Below are positions 10,982 to 19,477 of a stretch of 64,000 nt of DNA, piece by piece. Under the pieces are notes generated by a model. That model saw nothing but the letters and a program-made list of their open reading frames with translations. It did no database searches and was not told where the DNA came from. A program made the position numbers and the translations under genes. Source of the DNA: LMUY01 sp965199095 (GTDB taxonomy: Bacteria > Pseudomonadota > Alphaproteobacteria > Acetobacterales > Acetobacteraceae); contig CBDAQM010000006.1 in NCBI GenBank assembly GCA_965199095.1, positions 124,001 through 188,000 on the forward strand. Direction: 5' to 3'. Position 1 is the stretch's first letter. The number at the start of each line of letters is the position of its first letter.

Positions 10982-12531
10982 ACACCGAAGCTCGGGCGTT
11001 CGGCGGTCCGCCGCGCCGGCTGCGGCGGGGCCGGGCGCGGGCGCCGTGCGGTTCCCGCAAGCGGCACCGCCAGCAACACCGGCAGGTCGAGCTGCCGCTC
11101 CACGTCATGCACGCTGATGAAGACCTGCCGGGTCGCGTTCAACAGGGCGAACACGGCGGTGGCGGAAAGCACGCCCAGCATCACACCGCCCAGCATCAGG
11201 ATCGACCGCTGGTTGCGCCCGGCCAGCGGCGCATCGGGCGGCTGTACGACGCGGACGTTGGCAGCGCCCGCCCGCTCCAGCGCGTCGGACAATCGCGTCT
11301 CCTCGCTGCTGCGGGCGATCGAGCGGTAGCTTTGGTCCAGCACGTCGCGCGTGCGCTGCAGGTCGCGGTATTGCCGGGAAATCCCCGTCAGTTCGTCGGA
11401 ACGGGCCTGCAGGCGCCTTGCCTCCGCCACCAACTGCGCCTGTTTCGCCTCCAGCCCCTGCAACTGGGCGGACAGGGTGATCTCCTCCTTGCGCAGGTCG
11501 TCGTAGACGGTGTTGCGGCCCAGCCGGGTGACGTTGCCCTCGCGGCTCGGGTCTCTCCCCAACTGGGCCTGCACCCCGGCGATCTGCCGGTCGATGTCGC
11601 GCACCAGCGGGAAGTCGTCCTGATAGCGGGACGTCAAATCGCGTCGCTGCATTTGCAGCTTCACCAGGCTGTCGGTCAGCCCGGTCGATTGCTGCGAGCG
11701 CGTGCTTTCCGCGAACATCTGCACCGTCGGCGGCAGCGTCGCCAATTGCTTGCGCAGCGTGTCGACCCGCGCCGCCGTCTCGTCGATCTGCTGCGCCGTC
11801 AGGCTCTGCTGGTTGGTGTTGTCGGCCTTCTGGTGGATTTGCAGGGTGATCTGCTCGTCCAGGTTGCTGACGCCGTGGTCGATGCCGAACTGCGCCAGCG
11901 CCTCCTCCGCCTTGCGCAGCCGGTCGGCGAATTGCTGGCGCTCGACGTCCGGACCCTGCGGCTGCGGCTTGTCGAAAATGCCGGAGCGATAGGTGATGTA
12001 GTGGGAGATCAGCTCCTTCATCACCTGCACCGCAACCGTGCGGTTCGCGTTGCGCAGGCTCATCTCGATGACGTTGGATTGCGGCACGCTGGTCGCGTTG
12101 AAGTCGTTGGCGAAGCGGGTCACGGCGGTGCGCAGCCCGGCGTCGTCGTGCGGCAGGCCGGGATAGACGATGTCCGGGCCGACCGCCTGCAGCGTCTCGG
12201 ACGCCAACGCGGGGCTCAGCAGGATCTGCAATTCGCCCTGGATGATCTGGTTGCGGTCCAGCGTGATGTCGCTGCCGGTGTCGCGGTTGCCGGGATGGAA
12301 CACGTAGTCGCTGCCATACAGCACCAGCAGGCGGGCCTGTGCGGTGTAGCTGGTATGGGCCAGGAAGCCAGCGAGCACGCCCAGGATGCACGGGATGATG
12401 AAGGCGAAGAACGTGACGCGCTTGTAGTAGAACAGCGCGGTGACGAGGTCGCGCAGGCTGAACACGGGGAACGAGCCCGAACGGTGGCGCAAGCTCCCGC
12501 CGGGGATGTCGCGTGCTGTGGTGTCGCTCAC
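10978..12531 (-). CDS. Wzz/GumC-family polysaccharide co-polymerase
   Basis: A 517-residue inner-membrane protein with a helix at about 39-59 (FFAFIIPCILGVLAGFLA), a long periplasmic coiled-coil region, and a second membrane helix near 437-460 (SILMLGGVMLGVL). It has the GNVR-type linker (SRQYRDLQRTRDVLDQSYRSI) close to the second helix. This is the layout of GumC/Wzz/ExoP proteins, which control chain length and link polymerisation to export through a Wza channel. It is coupled to the CpsD-like ATPase downstream and is divergent from the Wza-like lipoprotein at 12669. The 137-base gap between them probably holds both promoters; no clear box was recognised. Confidence 0.88.
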   Translation of the reverse strand: MSDTTARDIPGGSLRHRSGSFPVFSLRDLVTALFYYKRVTFFAFIIPCILGVLAGFLAHTSYTAQARLLVLYGSDYVFHPGNRDTGSDITLDRNQIIQGELQILLSPALASETLQAVGPDIVYPGLPHDDAGLRTAVTRFANDFNATSVPQSNVIEMSLRNANRTVAVQVMKELISHYITYRSGIFDKPQPQGPDVERQQFADRLRKAEEALAQFGIDHGVSNLDEQITLQIHQKADNTNQQSLTAQQIDETAARVDTLRKQLATLPPTVQMFAESTRSQQSTGLTDSLVKLQMQRRDLTSRYQDDFPLVRDIDRQIAGVQAQLGRDPSREGNVTRLGRNTVYDDLRKEEITLSAQLQGLEAKQAQLVAEARRLQARSDELTGISRQYRDLQRTRDVLDQSYRSIARSSEETRLSDALERAGAANVRVVQPPDAPLAGRNQRSILMLGGVMLGVLSATAVFALLNATRQVFISVHDVERQLDLPVLLAVPLAGTARRPRPAPPQPARRTAERPSFGV

Positions 12532-12668
12532 GGGCGTCGCTGGCCTTTGAAGGGCAATGGTGGCTCGTTATACCATGGCGTGGCTTAAATCTGTGTGAAT
12601 CATCGTCCGGAACAATCGCGTAGTGAAAAATTAGCGAAGTTCGGGTAAGCCTCTCCCGCATCGCTCAC

Positions 12669-13403
12669 GTGCCTACGAAAGGCTTCCTCGTGCGCCTGCG
12701 GACCTTTGCCCTGCTGTCTGCCCTGCTGCTCCCCGCCTGCGCCCAGCACGTCACGATCGTGCCGGCGCATGTGGATGGGTTCGCGCCCTGGTCGAACGAG
12801 GTGCCGCCGCACCGCCTGGCCGCCGGGGACGAGTTCGACCTGCGGTTCCTGCTCAATCCGGAGCTGAACGACACCAAGCTGGTGGTGGGCCCGGATGGCC
12901 GGGTCACGGTGCCGCTGCTGGGGGACGTGCCGGCGGCCGGGTTGACGGTGCCGGAGTTCCGCCAGGCGCTGGAGACCGGCTACGCGTCCAAGCTGCGGGT
13001 CGCTGATTTGGACGTGGTGGTGCATAATTATGGCTCCTCCCGCATTTTCGTTGGCGGGGAGGTGAAGACGCCGGGCGTGGTGCCGCTGCAGGGTCCGACG
13101 GATGCGTTGCAGGGCGTGCTGATGGCGGGCGGTTTCCTGCCGACGGCGCGCTCGGACGAGGTGGTGCTGATCCGCCGCCGGGCCGACCGCACGCCGATGC
13201 TGCGCACCATCAATTTGCGGCGCTACACCGGCTCCGTGACGGCGGCGGACGACCTGCCGTTGCAGCCCGCGGACGTGATCTTCGTGCCCAGATCGAACAT
13301 CGCGGAGTTCGATTTGTTCGTCGACCAGTACCTCAACCAGGCGCTGCCGTTCCAGAAGACGCTGAACTACAACGCCGGCGGGATCGGCCAGTCGCTGTTT
13401 TGA
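12669..13403 (+). CDS. Polysaccharide export outer-membrane lipoprotein (Wza-like)
   Basis: A 244-residue protein with a lipoprotein signal peptide (lipobox LLPAC, Cys24). The Poly_export domain follows: HRLAAGDEFDLRF, VGPDGRVTVPLLGDVPAAGLT, and a SLBB-like part with IFVGGEVKTPGVVPL and DVIFVPRSNIAEFDLFVDQYL. Wza-type proteins form the outer-membrane pore for capsule or exopolysaccharide. It is shorter than E. coli Wza (about 380 residues) but in the usual range for GumB-like proteins. It is divergent from the Wzz gene, consistent with one export machine. The gene ends before a perfect hairpin at 13419. Confidence 0.9.
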   Translation: MPTKGFLVRLRTFALLSALLLPACAQHVTIVPAHVDGFAPWSNEVPPHRLAAGDEFDLRFLLNPELNDTKLVVGPDGRVTVPLLGDVPAAGLTVPEFRQALETGYASKLRVADLDVVVHNYGSSRIFVGGEVKTPGVVPLQGPTDALQGVLMAGGFLPTARSDEVVLIRRRADRTPMLRTINLRRYTGSVTAADDLPLQPADVIFVPRSNIAEFDLFVDQYLNQALPFQKTLNYNAGGIGQSLF

Positions 13404-13418
13404 GGTCACGATCATTGC

Positions 13419-13444
13419 CCCGCATGAGCAAAGGCTCATGCGGG
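13419..13444. terminator. Perfect 11-bp hairpin in a convergent junction
   Basis: CCCGCATGAGC at 13419-13429 and its exact reverse complement at 13434-13444 are separated by AAAG. It lies between the Wza-like gene (+) and the GT8-like gene (-), so it can act as a bidirectional terminator. No strong U-run follows. The following GCGGGCTACGG resembles the GTAGCCCG hairpin at 32721, so it may also be a REP-type repeat. Confidence 0.55.
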
Positions 13445-13458
13445 CTACGGAACTGCAG

Positions 13459-14406
13459 CTACCAGTAGCGGACCGAACTGCGCTTCAGGAGACCGAGCCA
13501 CCGCGTCACCCTCAGGATGCGCTGCTTGCGCGTCCACTCGGCGGCCGTGAAGGACTGGATCGGGCCGTCGGCATAGTGCCAAAAGCCCATATGCGCCGGG
13601 TCGGGCTGGTAGCCGAGCAACGCGTCGTGAATGTAATGCCGCTGCCACGGCTTCGCGAACACCATGGCGTGGCCCAAGATATTGGCCGAGGGGAACGCGT
13701 CCATCGCCTCCACCCCCAGGACGCTGAACGGCGTGTCGACCGCCATGACGGCGGCGTTGAGCACGTCCTGGTCCATCTTGGCATATTCCGGCTTGCCGGC
13801 CGGGTTGGTGAGCACGGACATGTCGCCGCCCGCCTCCGCCACTGCCTGCATCAGCCGGGCCCAGGCTTTCAGCAGGGTCAACCCGCCCGGCGGCACGCCG
13901 ACGCAGCCGGCGTTGAAATAGCCGCTGACCGGCCGCTGACCGAGGCCGGCCTGCTCGGCCAGCCGGCGCCATTCCTGGCGGAAGACGTGGTTCGGCGGCA
14001 TGTAGGTATCGGCCAGGTCCAGCACCAGCAGCAGGTCCGTCGCGGCCCAGCGGGCGAGGCTGTCCCAGGCCGTTTTCAGCACGATGTCGCAGTCGAAATA
14101 CCACAGGCTGGCGAAGTCCGGATGCAGCCCAGCCACGTTGAGCATGAAGTGCGGCTTCTGGTTGCCGAGGTGCCAGTCGCCCCCGGCTTCGACGAACTGG
14201 ATGTCGGCGTCGGCCGTGATCGCCTGGGCCGGTCCGGGGGCAGGGGACACCGGCCCGGCCCAGCGGGGCAGGGCGCCGCGGTAGCCGACCACGATGTGCC
14301 CCGCAAAGCCGTTGCGGACGAGCGAGTTGGCCAGCGCGGCCGCACCGTGGAAATAGCCGCGTTCGGCGAGCATGCAGACGATATGCGGGGCAGGAACGAC
14401 GGCCAT
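13459..14406 (-). CDS. GT8-like glycosyltransferase
   Basis: A 315-residue cytoplasmic protein. Residues 103-110 (YFDCDIVL) give a DxD motif (D105, D107) of the kind that binds the nucleotide-sugar metal in GT-A enzymes. The opening HIVCMLAERGYFHGAAALANSL and the later NAGCVGV and KMDQDVLNAAV resemble family GT8-like enzymes, in which D-x-D, NxGV and DQD segments recur. It probably transfers a hexose within the polysaccharide region; donor and acceptor are unknown. It is transcribed in the same direction as the methyltransferase upstream (14634), with a composite repeat between them. Confidence 0.7.
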   Translation of the reverse strand: MAVVPAPHIVCMLAERGYFHGAAALANSLVRNGFAGHIVVGYRGALPRWAGPVSPAPGPAQAITADADIQFVEAGGDWHLGNQKPHFMLNVAGLHPDFASLWYFDCDIVLKTAWDSLARWAATDLLLVLDLADTYMPPNHVFRQEWRRLAEQAGLGQRPVSGYFNAGCVGVPPGGLTLLKAWARLMQAVAEAGGDMSVLTNPAGKPEYAKMDQDVLNAAVMAVDTPFSVLGVEAMDAFPSANILGHAMVFAKPWQRHYIHDALLGYQPDPAHMGFWHYADGPIQSFTAAEWTRKQRILRVTRWLGLLKRSSVRYW

Positions 14407-14490
14407 GGCGTCTCACTTCGGCGTTGCACAACGATAACGAGTGGTCGATCTGGCGTTGGAGCGGGATCGTTTCAGGCCGACTTACAGAGC

Positions 14491-14582
14491 CTTCTCCCTC
14501 TGGGAGAGGGTTGGGTGAGGGTCAAGTGCAGGGTCTCGCGCGTCGGACCCTCACCCCGGCCCTCTCCCAGAAGGAGAGGGAG
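14491..14582 (-). repeat. Composite double-hairpin repeat, copy 1 (inverted)
   Basis: Two CCCTCTCCC/GGGAGAGGG-type hairpins flank a conserved core. Read on the minus strand, the core contains GGGTCCGACGCGCGAGACC followed by TGCACTTGACCCTCACCC. The copies at 37797 and 61748 have the same arrangement with only a few changes. It fills much of the 227-base gap between the GT8-like gene and the methyltransferase. The layout resembles BIME/REPIN elements. Confidence 0.75.
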
Positions 14583-14633
14583 ATTTTCGTCTTGTTCCGA
14601 CGCCTGATCGAAGCGGACGCCATAAGCACTCTC

Positions 14634-15293
14634 TCAATGGCGGATGGCGGTGATCGACTTCACCAGGCCGAGGAAGCGTTCCTTGGTGATGACCGCATCA
14701 GGAAACAGCGCCCGCATCTGGCCGATATCGAGCAGCTTGGCGTCCTGCACGACCTCCATGGCGCCCATCACGCTGTCCTGCCTGTCGTAGAACCCGCATT
14801 TGCGGGCCATGACGATGCGGTAGCTGAGCGACACCGGCAGCCAATGCATCAGCGGCGTGCGCATATGCGGCTCGATCGGGAACCAGAAATACGGGGTCTG
14901 GATCACGTAGCTCCGCGCCACGCGACGGACCTCGTTCGCCATGCGTACCATGTCGGACCAGCCGCCGACATGCTCGATGACGGAGTTGGAGAACGCGATG
15001 TCGTAGGCTTTGTCGCCCACATGGTCGAGCGCCCTGGCGTCGCCCTTGATGAAGTTGATCTTGTCGTAGCCGCTGTCGCTGGCGTGGTTCTCGTCCATGT
15101 TGACGCAATCGACCTGGACGCCGTCGAGCTGGATGTGCTCACGCCACGTGTACCAGAAATTCCGCGTGCCGCCGAAATCAATCACCTTGCAGCCGGCCTG
15201 CCGCGCCTTCACCGCCGCGATCATCGCGTTCAGCGTCGCCACGCGGCGACGGCGGAACGGATTGTCGGTGGATGTCGGCGCAAGATTGAACAT
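14634..15293 (-). CDS. SAM-dependent methyltransferase (class I)
   Basis: A 219-residue cytoplasmic protein with a Rossmann-like methyltransferase core. The SAM-binding first motif is VIDFGGTRNFWY (about residues 36-48), an acidic residue ends the second strand (VDCVNMDEN), and a later motif is DIAFSNSVIEHVGGW, of the type seen in methyltransferases acting on sugars or small molecules. Placement among glycosyltransferases suggests it modifies a sugar residue or a lipid-linked intermediate. It is divergent from the GT4 gene; the 175-base gap between them contains no gene and no clear promoter was recognised. Confidence 0.78.
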   Translation of the reverse strand: MFNLAPTSTDNPFRRRRVATLNAMIAAVKARQAGCKVIDFGGTRNFWYTWREHIQLDGVQVDCVNMDENHASDSGYDKINFIKGDARALDHVGDKAYDIAFSNSVIEHVGGWSDMVRMANEVRRVARSYVIQTPYFWFPIEPHMRTPLMHWLPVSLSYRIVMARKCGFYDRQDSVMGAMEVVQDAKLLDIGQMRALFPDAVITKERFLGLVKSITAIRH

Positions 15294-15468
15294 GCTCGGG
15301 AATTTACCTTACGCTCTGCCGCGATCGGACGGCCCGTCACCTACATGACACCGGCCTCGTGAATCTACGGTAAAGCCGGGCCGCGCCGGATTGCGGACAC
15401 GACGTCTCACATCATTAAGGATATCGTGCCAGACTGCGGGCGTGTGTAGTCCAGCGACAGGACGCTCA

Positions 15469-16866
15469 GTGGCCGACATCGTTACGCCTGCAAGACACGG
15501 CGACATCGCCGGCGCGCCTGGACGCCGCTTGCGGGTTCTCGTCATCGCCGATTCCTGCAACCCGGAATGGGAGAGCGTGCCGCTGGTCGGCTGGTCGCAT
15601 TACCACGCGCTGACCGAATTGGTGGACACCCACCTGGTCACCCGCAACTGGAACCGCCCGGCGCTGGACCGTGCCGGGCTGGTGGAGGGGCGCGACTACA
15701 CGGCGTTCGACACCGACTGGCTGATCACGCCCATTTCGAACCTGGTCAAGCGCATCAGCGGGCCGAGCAAGGGCTACGCCATGCTCACGGCGCTGACGAC
15801 GCCGGCCTACCTGCTGATGGAGCAGGCGGTGTGGCGCCAGTTCCGCGCCGCGTTGCGGGCCGGCGAGTATGACCTGGTCCACCGCATCACCCCGCTCAGC
15901 GCGCCGGTGCCCAGCCTGCTGGCCGCGCGCTGCCGCCGGCTTGGCATCCCGTTCATCCTGGGGCCGATGAACGGCGGCCTGCCCTGGCCGAAGGAGTTCC
16001 CGACGTTGCAGCGCCAGGAAGGCGAGTTCCTGTCCCGCATGCGTGGCCTGTATCGCCTGGTGCCGGGCTACCGCGTCACGCGCGAGGCGGCGGCCGCCAT
16101 CATGGTCGGGGGCGCCAGCGCCATGGCCGACCTGCCGCGGAAATGGCACGCCAAGGCGGTCTACGTGCCGGAAAACGGCATCGACCCGGCGCGCTTCCCC
16201 CGCCCGGCGCTCCGTTCGGCCGAAAGCTACCGTGACCGCCCGCTGCGCGCCGTGTTCCTGGGCCGGCTGGTCCCGTTCAAGGGCTGCGACATGCTGATCG
16301 AGGCCGCTTCCCCCCTGCTGCAAGCCGGGCGCCTGACGCTGGAGATCATCGGTTTCGGTCCGGAGCGGGAGCGGCTGGACGCCATGGTCGCCGACCGCGG
16401 GCTCGGCGCCTTCATCACCTTCGCCGGCAAGCTCTCGCATTTCGACCTGGCGGACCGGCTGAAACACGCGGACGTGCTGACCTTCCCCTCCGTGCGCGAG
16501 TTTGGCGGCGCCGTGGTGCTGGAAGCGATGGCGGCCGGCGTCGTGCCGATCGTGGTGGATTACGGCGGCCCGGCGGAACTGGTCAGCCCGGCCAGCGGCT
16601 ATCTGCTGCCGCTGGGCCGGCGCGAGGCCGTCATCGCCAGCCTGCGCGCGACGCTGGAGGCGATCCTGGCCGATCCCGGGCAATTGGCGGAAAAATCCCG
16701 CCGTGGCGTCGACCGCGCCTTCGGCCTGTTCGCGTGGCCCGCCAAGGCGCGGCAGACGTTCGAGGTGTATCGTTGGGTGCTCGGACAGCGGCCGGACAAG
16801 CCCGACATGGGCCTGCCCCTCGCCGACCTGCACGATCGCCAACCCGCATCGGACGCAGCGGCATGA
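15469..16866 (+). CDS. GT4-family glycosyltransferase
   Basis: A 465-residue GT-B enzyme. The N-terminal half begins RLRVLVIADSCNPEWES and the C-terminal half carries the glycogen-synthase-like donor site: AVFLGRLVPFKGCDMLIEA and the EX7E motif in FGGAVVLEAMAAG. Such enzymes build polysaccharide repeat units from nucleotide sugars on the cytoplasmic face of the membrane. The start chosen is the GTG at 15469, with AGGA about seven bases upstream; a TTG at 15391 would add 26 residues of low-complexity sequence. The stop overlaps the ATG of the flippase by four bases (ATGA), so the two are coupled. Confidence 0.85.
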   Translation: MADIVTPARHGDIAGAPGRRLRVLVIADSCNPEWESVPLVGWSHYHALTELVDTHLVTRNWNRPALDRAGLVEGRDYTAFDTDWLITPISNLVKRISGPSKGYAMLTALTTPAYLLMEQAVWRQFRAALRAGEYDLVHRITPLSAPVPSLLAARCRRLGIPFILGPMNGGLPWPKEFPTLQRQEGEFLSRMRGLYRLVPGYRVTREAAAAIMVGGASAMADLPRKWHAKAVYVPENGIDPARFPRPALRSAESYRDRPLRAVFLGRLVPFKGCDMLIEAASPLLQAGRLTLEIIGFGPERERLDAMVADRGLGAFITFAGKLSHFDLADRLKHADVLTFPSVREFGGAVVLEAMAAGVVPIVVDYGGPAELVSPASGYLLPLGRREAVIASLRATLEAILADPGQLAEKSRRGVDRAFGLFAWPAKARQTFEVYRWVLGQRPDKPDMGLPLADLHDRQPASDAAA

Positions 16867-18101
16867 AGTTCGTCGTTTCACTGGCGGAGCAGGGATTCGG
16901 CTCGATCCTGACCTTCGCGATCAACCTTTGGCTGATCCGCAACGGCGCCAGCGAGTCGTACGGCGTCTACGTGTTCTGGCTGTCGGTCGCCTGGGTGCTC
17001 GGCACCGCGCAGGGCACGCTGGTGATCGCGCATCTGTTCCGCCTGCCGTCCGCGCTGGATCGGTTGGAGGAACGCCGCCAGCCCGAACGGCTGCTGCTGT
17101 CGCTGGCGCTCGGGATCTCCCTCCTCGGCGCGGGGGGCGTGGCGCTGGGCGATTGGGCGCTGACGCTGTCGCGGTCCGAGCTCGCTTCGCCCGGCGCGAT
17201 CCTGTTCATCCCCGCCTTCCTGATGTTCCAGTATGTCCGCGCCTTCGCCTTCTCCCGCCAGCGGCCGCTGCTGGCCGCCTGCCTCACCGGGGGCGTGCTG
17301 GCCCTTGCCGTCCTGCTGCTGGGGGGCGATTACCTGCTGGGGTTCCACCCGGATGCCGAACGGGTGCTGTTCCTCACCGCCGCGTCCTATGGCGGGTGCT
17401 CGCTCGTGGTGCTGCTGGTGCTGCTGGCCGGCATGCTGCCCATGCTCGAACTGACGGAAATCCGCCGCTACCTGGGCGTGCTGCGCGGATCCGGGTGGTT
17501 GGTGCTGGGCGCTGCCTCCGGGGAGGTGACCAGCCGCTTGTACAGCTTCGCCGTGGTGGGCCGCTTCGGCGCCGGCGCTTTGGCGGAGCTGTCCGCCGTG
17601 CAGGTGGTGATCCGGCCGGCCTGGATGCTGTCCGCCGCCTGGTCGTCCATCGGCTACCCGCAGATGGCGGCGTGCCGGGCGGAGGGGGACCGGGTCGGCC
17701 TGGTGCGGGCCATGCTGACCGGCGCCACGCTCAGCACCGCCGGCAGCTTCGTCTGGAGCGGCCTGGTGATCGCCGTCTGGCCATGGATTTCCGGCGTGCT
17801 GTATCACGGCCGTTACGAGGACATCGGGCTGCTCGGCTATCTCTGGGGCGCCAACGTCATGCTCGGCAGCATCGCGCTGGCGCTGAACGTCGCCATGCTG
17901 GCCTTGGGCGAGTTCAAGCGCCTGGCGATGCTGGACCTGGCGGGCGCGGTGGTGACGTCGGCCGCCATCATCGGGCTGCTGACGCGGTTCGACTACCCGT
18001 TCGCGGTGCTCGCCACGCTGATGGGGCAGACGACGCAGATCGTGCTCATGGCGCTCGTGCTGCAATCCCGGCTGCGTCGGCCGTTGGCGCAAGCCGCCTG
18101 A
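16863..18101 (+). CDS. Polysaccharide flippase (Wzx/MOP family)
   Basis: A 412-residue integral membrane protein with about 12 hydrophobic helices and no large soluble domain, starting MKFVVSLAEQGFGSILTFAI, which resembles the first helix of O-antigen/teichoic-acid flippases of the MOP superfamily. Its role would be to move the lipid-linked repeat unit to the periplasm. It is translationally coupled to the GT4 gene. Its last 56 bases overlap the 3' end of the convergent polymerase gene at 18046. Sequence divergence in this family is high, so the substrate cannot be deduced. Confidence 0.75.
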   Translation: MKFVVSLAEQGFGSILTFAINLWLIRNGASESYGVYVFWLSVAWVLGTAQGTLVIAHLFRLPSALDRLEERRQPERLLLSLALGISLLGAGGVALGDWALTLSRSELASPGAILFIPAFLMFQYVRAFAFSRQRPLLAACLTGGVLALAVLLLGGDYLLGFHPDAERVLFLTAASYGGCSLVVLLVLLAGMLPMLELTEIRRYLGVLRGSGWLVLGAASGEVTSRLYSFAVVGRFGAGALAELSAVQVVIRPAWMLSAAWSSIGYPQMAACRAEGDRVGLVRAMLTGATLSTAGSFVWSGLVIAVWPWISGVLYHGRYEDIGLLGYLWGANVMLGSIALALNVAMLALGEFKRLAMLDLAGAVVTSAAIIGLLTRFDYPFAVLATLMGQTTQIVLMALVLQSRLRRPLAQAA

Positions 18102-19449
18102 ACGGGCGGGGATTGGGGTAGCGGACCGCGGCCGGGCGGCGGGTCGCGACGCGCCACTTCTCCAGGTCCAGCGCGGCGAGCACGAAGGCCACCGCCAGCA
18201 CGGAGTTGTTGGAGAACAAATTGCTTTCGGTGAAATTGTGCACGACCAGCCCAACCAGCAGCGACATGTGGAACGCCGCGGTCGGGTAGGCCATGCGGCC
18301 GGTCTGCGCCGCCACCGCCACCGGGTCGGCGCCGCAGACCGCGCGCGCGGCGAGCCCCAAGGTGCGCAGCAGCACGAACAGGCCGCCGATGAAGCCGACG
18401 ATGCCGGTCGTCGCCAGCAGGTCGAGGTAGCCCTCATGCGCCTCGTTGATGATGGCGTAGGTGCCGAACCACATGTCGCTCTTCAGGCTCGGCTGCACCG
18501 CCGGGTTGATCGCCCAGAATGAGCTGTAGCCCGCGCCGAGCCACGGCCGCTTCGGGATTTCTCCCAGCACGAAGGACCACAAATCGGTCCGGCCGGTGAA
18601 GGTGACGCCGCGCATCGGCAGCCACGGATCCGCGTTGACCAGGCCGCACCAGGCCAGGTAGCCGAACGCCAGCGCCACCAGCCCGGCCAGCGCCAGGGCG
18701 ACCAGCGCCCAGATCAGCCGCGCCGGCAGCCGCGCCGTCAGCAGGATGACCGGCATCACGACCGGCGCCATCAGGACGATCGACTGGCTGGTGGTGGAGC
18801 GGGTGGCGACCAGCAGCCCCGCCATCAGCACCACCGACCCGGCGATCGCCAGCCGGGCCAGGCGGTTCTGCACCAGGAAGAACGCGCTGGCGGCGGACAG
18901 GCAGCCATACATCATCAGCAGCCCGGTCTGGTTCTTCTGCAACTGCAGCCCGGCGAGCCCGTCCTCCGTCATGGCGTAGCCGGGCCAGAGCACCCATGCG
19001 GCCAGATCCTCCACCGCGGCCACGACGCAGACCGCGGCGATCAGCACGTGCAGGGTGGACGCGGTCCGCAGGCCGGAGAGCAGCACCACCGAGAGCAGGA
19101 GCTGCACGATGGTGAAGATGATGCGGCGCAAGGACGCATCGGGGTCGAGCGCCCAGAACGCGCTGGCGGCAAAGTACGCGTAGAGCAGCAACAGCGGCCA
19201 GGCGCTGGCCATCAGCCGCAGCACCTGACGCCAGCGAACCAGTGCCACCGGCGCGGCGAGCCCCAGCAATCCCAGCCAGATGACCCGGTTCAGCGGGTTG
19301 ACGTAGTCGGTCGACACGGCGACGTCGCGGTTGAACTCGGGGATGCCGACGATGGCGTATAGCAGCATCAGCGTCAGCACGACGATAGTCAGGCGGTTAA
19401 CCCATGCTGCGCTATGATCGTCGCGCGCCGTGCTGCGCATTGCGTCCAT
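18046..19449 (-). CDS. O-antigen ligase/polymerase-like membrane protein (Wzy_C)
   Basis: A 467-residue membrane protein with about 10-12 helices. Features of the Wzy/WaaL (O-antigen_lig) family are LQLQKNQTGLLMMY, a large periplasmic loop with VTFTGRTDLWSFVLGEI, and WLGAGYSSFW followed by NEAHEGYLDLLATTGIVG, where the H and the final helix are family hallmarks. It would polymerise repeat units or ligate glycan in the periplasm. The start at 19449 has AGGA five bases upstream; longer in-frame starts would run into the divergent GT2 gene. Polymerase and ligase cannot be told apart by sequence alone; linkage with Wzx, Wzz and Wza favours polymerase. Confidence 0.8.
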   Translation of the reverse strand: MDAMRSTARDDHSAAWVNRLTIVVLTLMLLYAIVGIPEFNRDVAVSTDYVNPLNRVIWLGLLGLAAPVALVRWRQVLRLMASAWPLLLLYAYFAASAFWALDPDASLRRIIFTIVQLLLSVVLLSGLRTASTLHVLIAAVCVVAAVEDLAAWVLWPGYAMTEDGLAGLQLQKNQTGLLMMYGCLSAASAFFLVQNRLARLAIAGSVVLMAGLLVATRSTTSQSIVLMAPVVMPVILLTARLPARLIWALVALALAGLVALAFGYLAWCGLVNADPWLPMRGVTFTGRTDLWSFVLGEIPKRPWLGAGYSSFWAINPAVQPSLKSDMWFGTYAIINEAHEGYLDLLATTGIVGFIGGLFVLLRTLGLAARAVCGADPVAVAAQTGRMAYPTAAFHMSLLVGLVVHNFTESNLFSNNSVLAVAFVLAALDLEKWRVATRRPAAVRYPNPRPFRRLAPTADAAGIAARAP

Positions 19450-19477
19450 TCGTCCTGTCCCCGGGGCCGCTGAGGCC

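Noticed and set aside
11107..12588. A 493-residue open frame on the plus strand opposite the Wzz gene
   Set aside because: No recognisable domain, and it is fully antisense to a well-supported gene with membrane helices and GNVR features.
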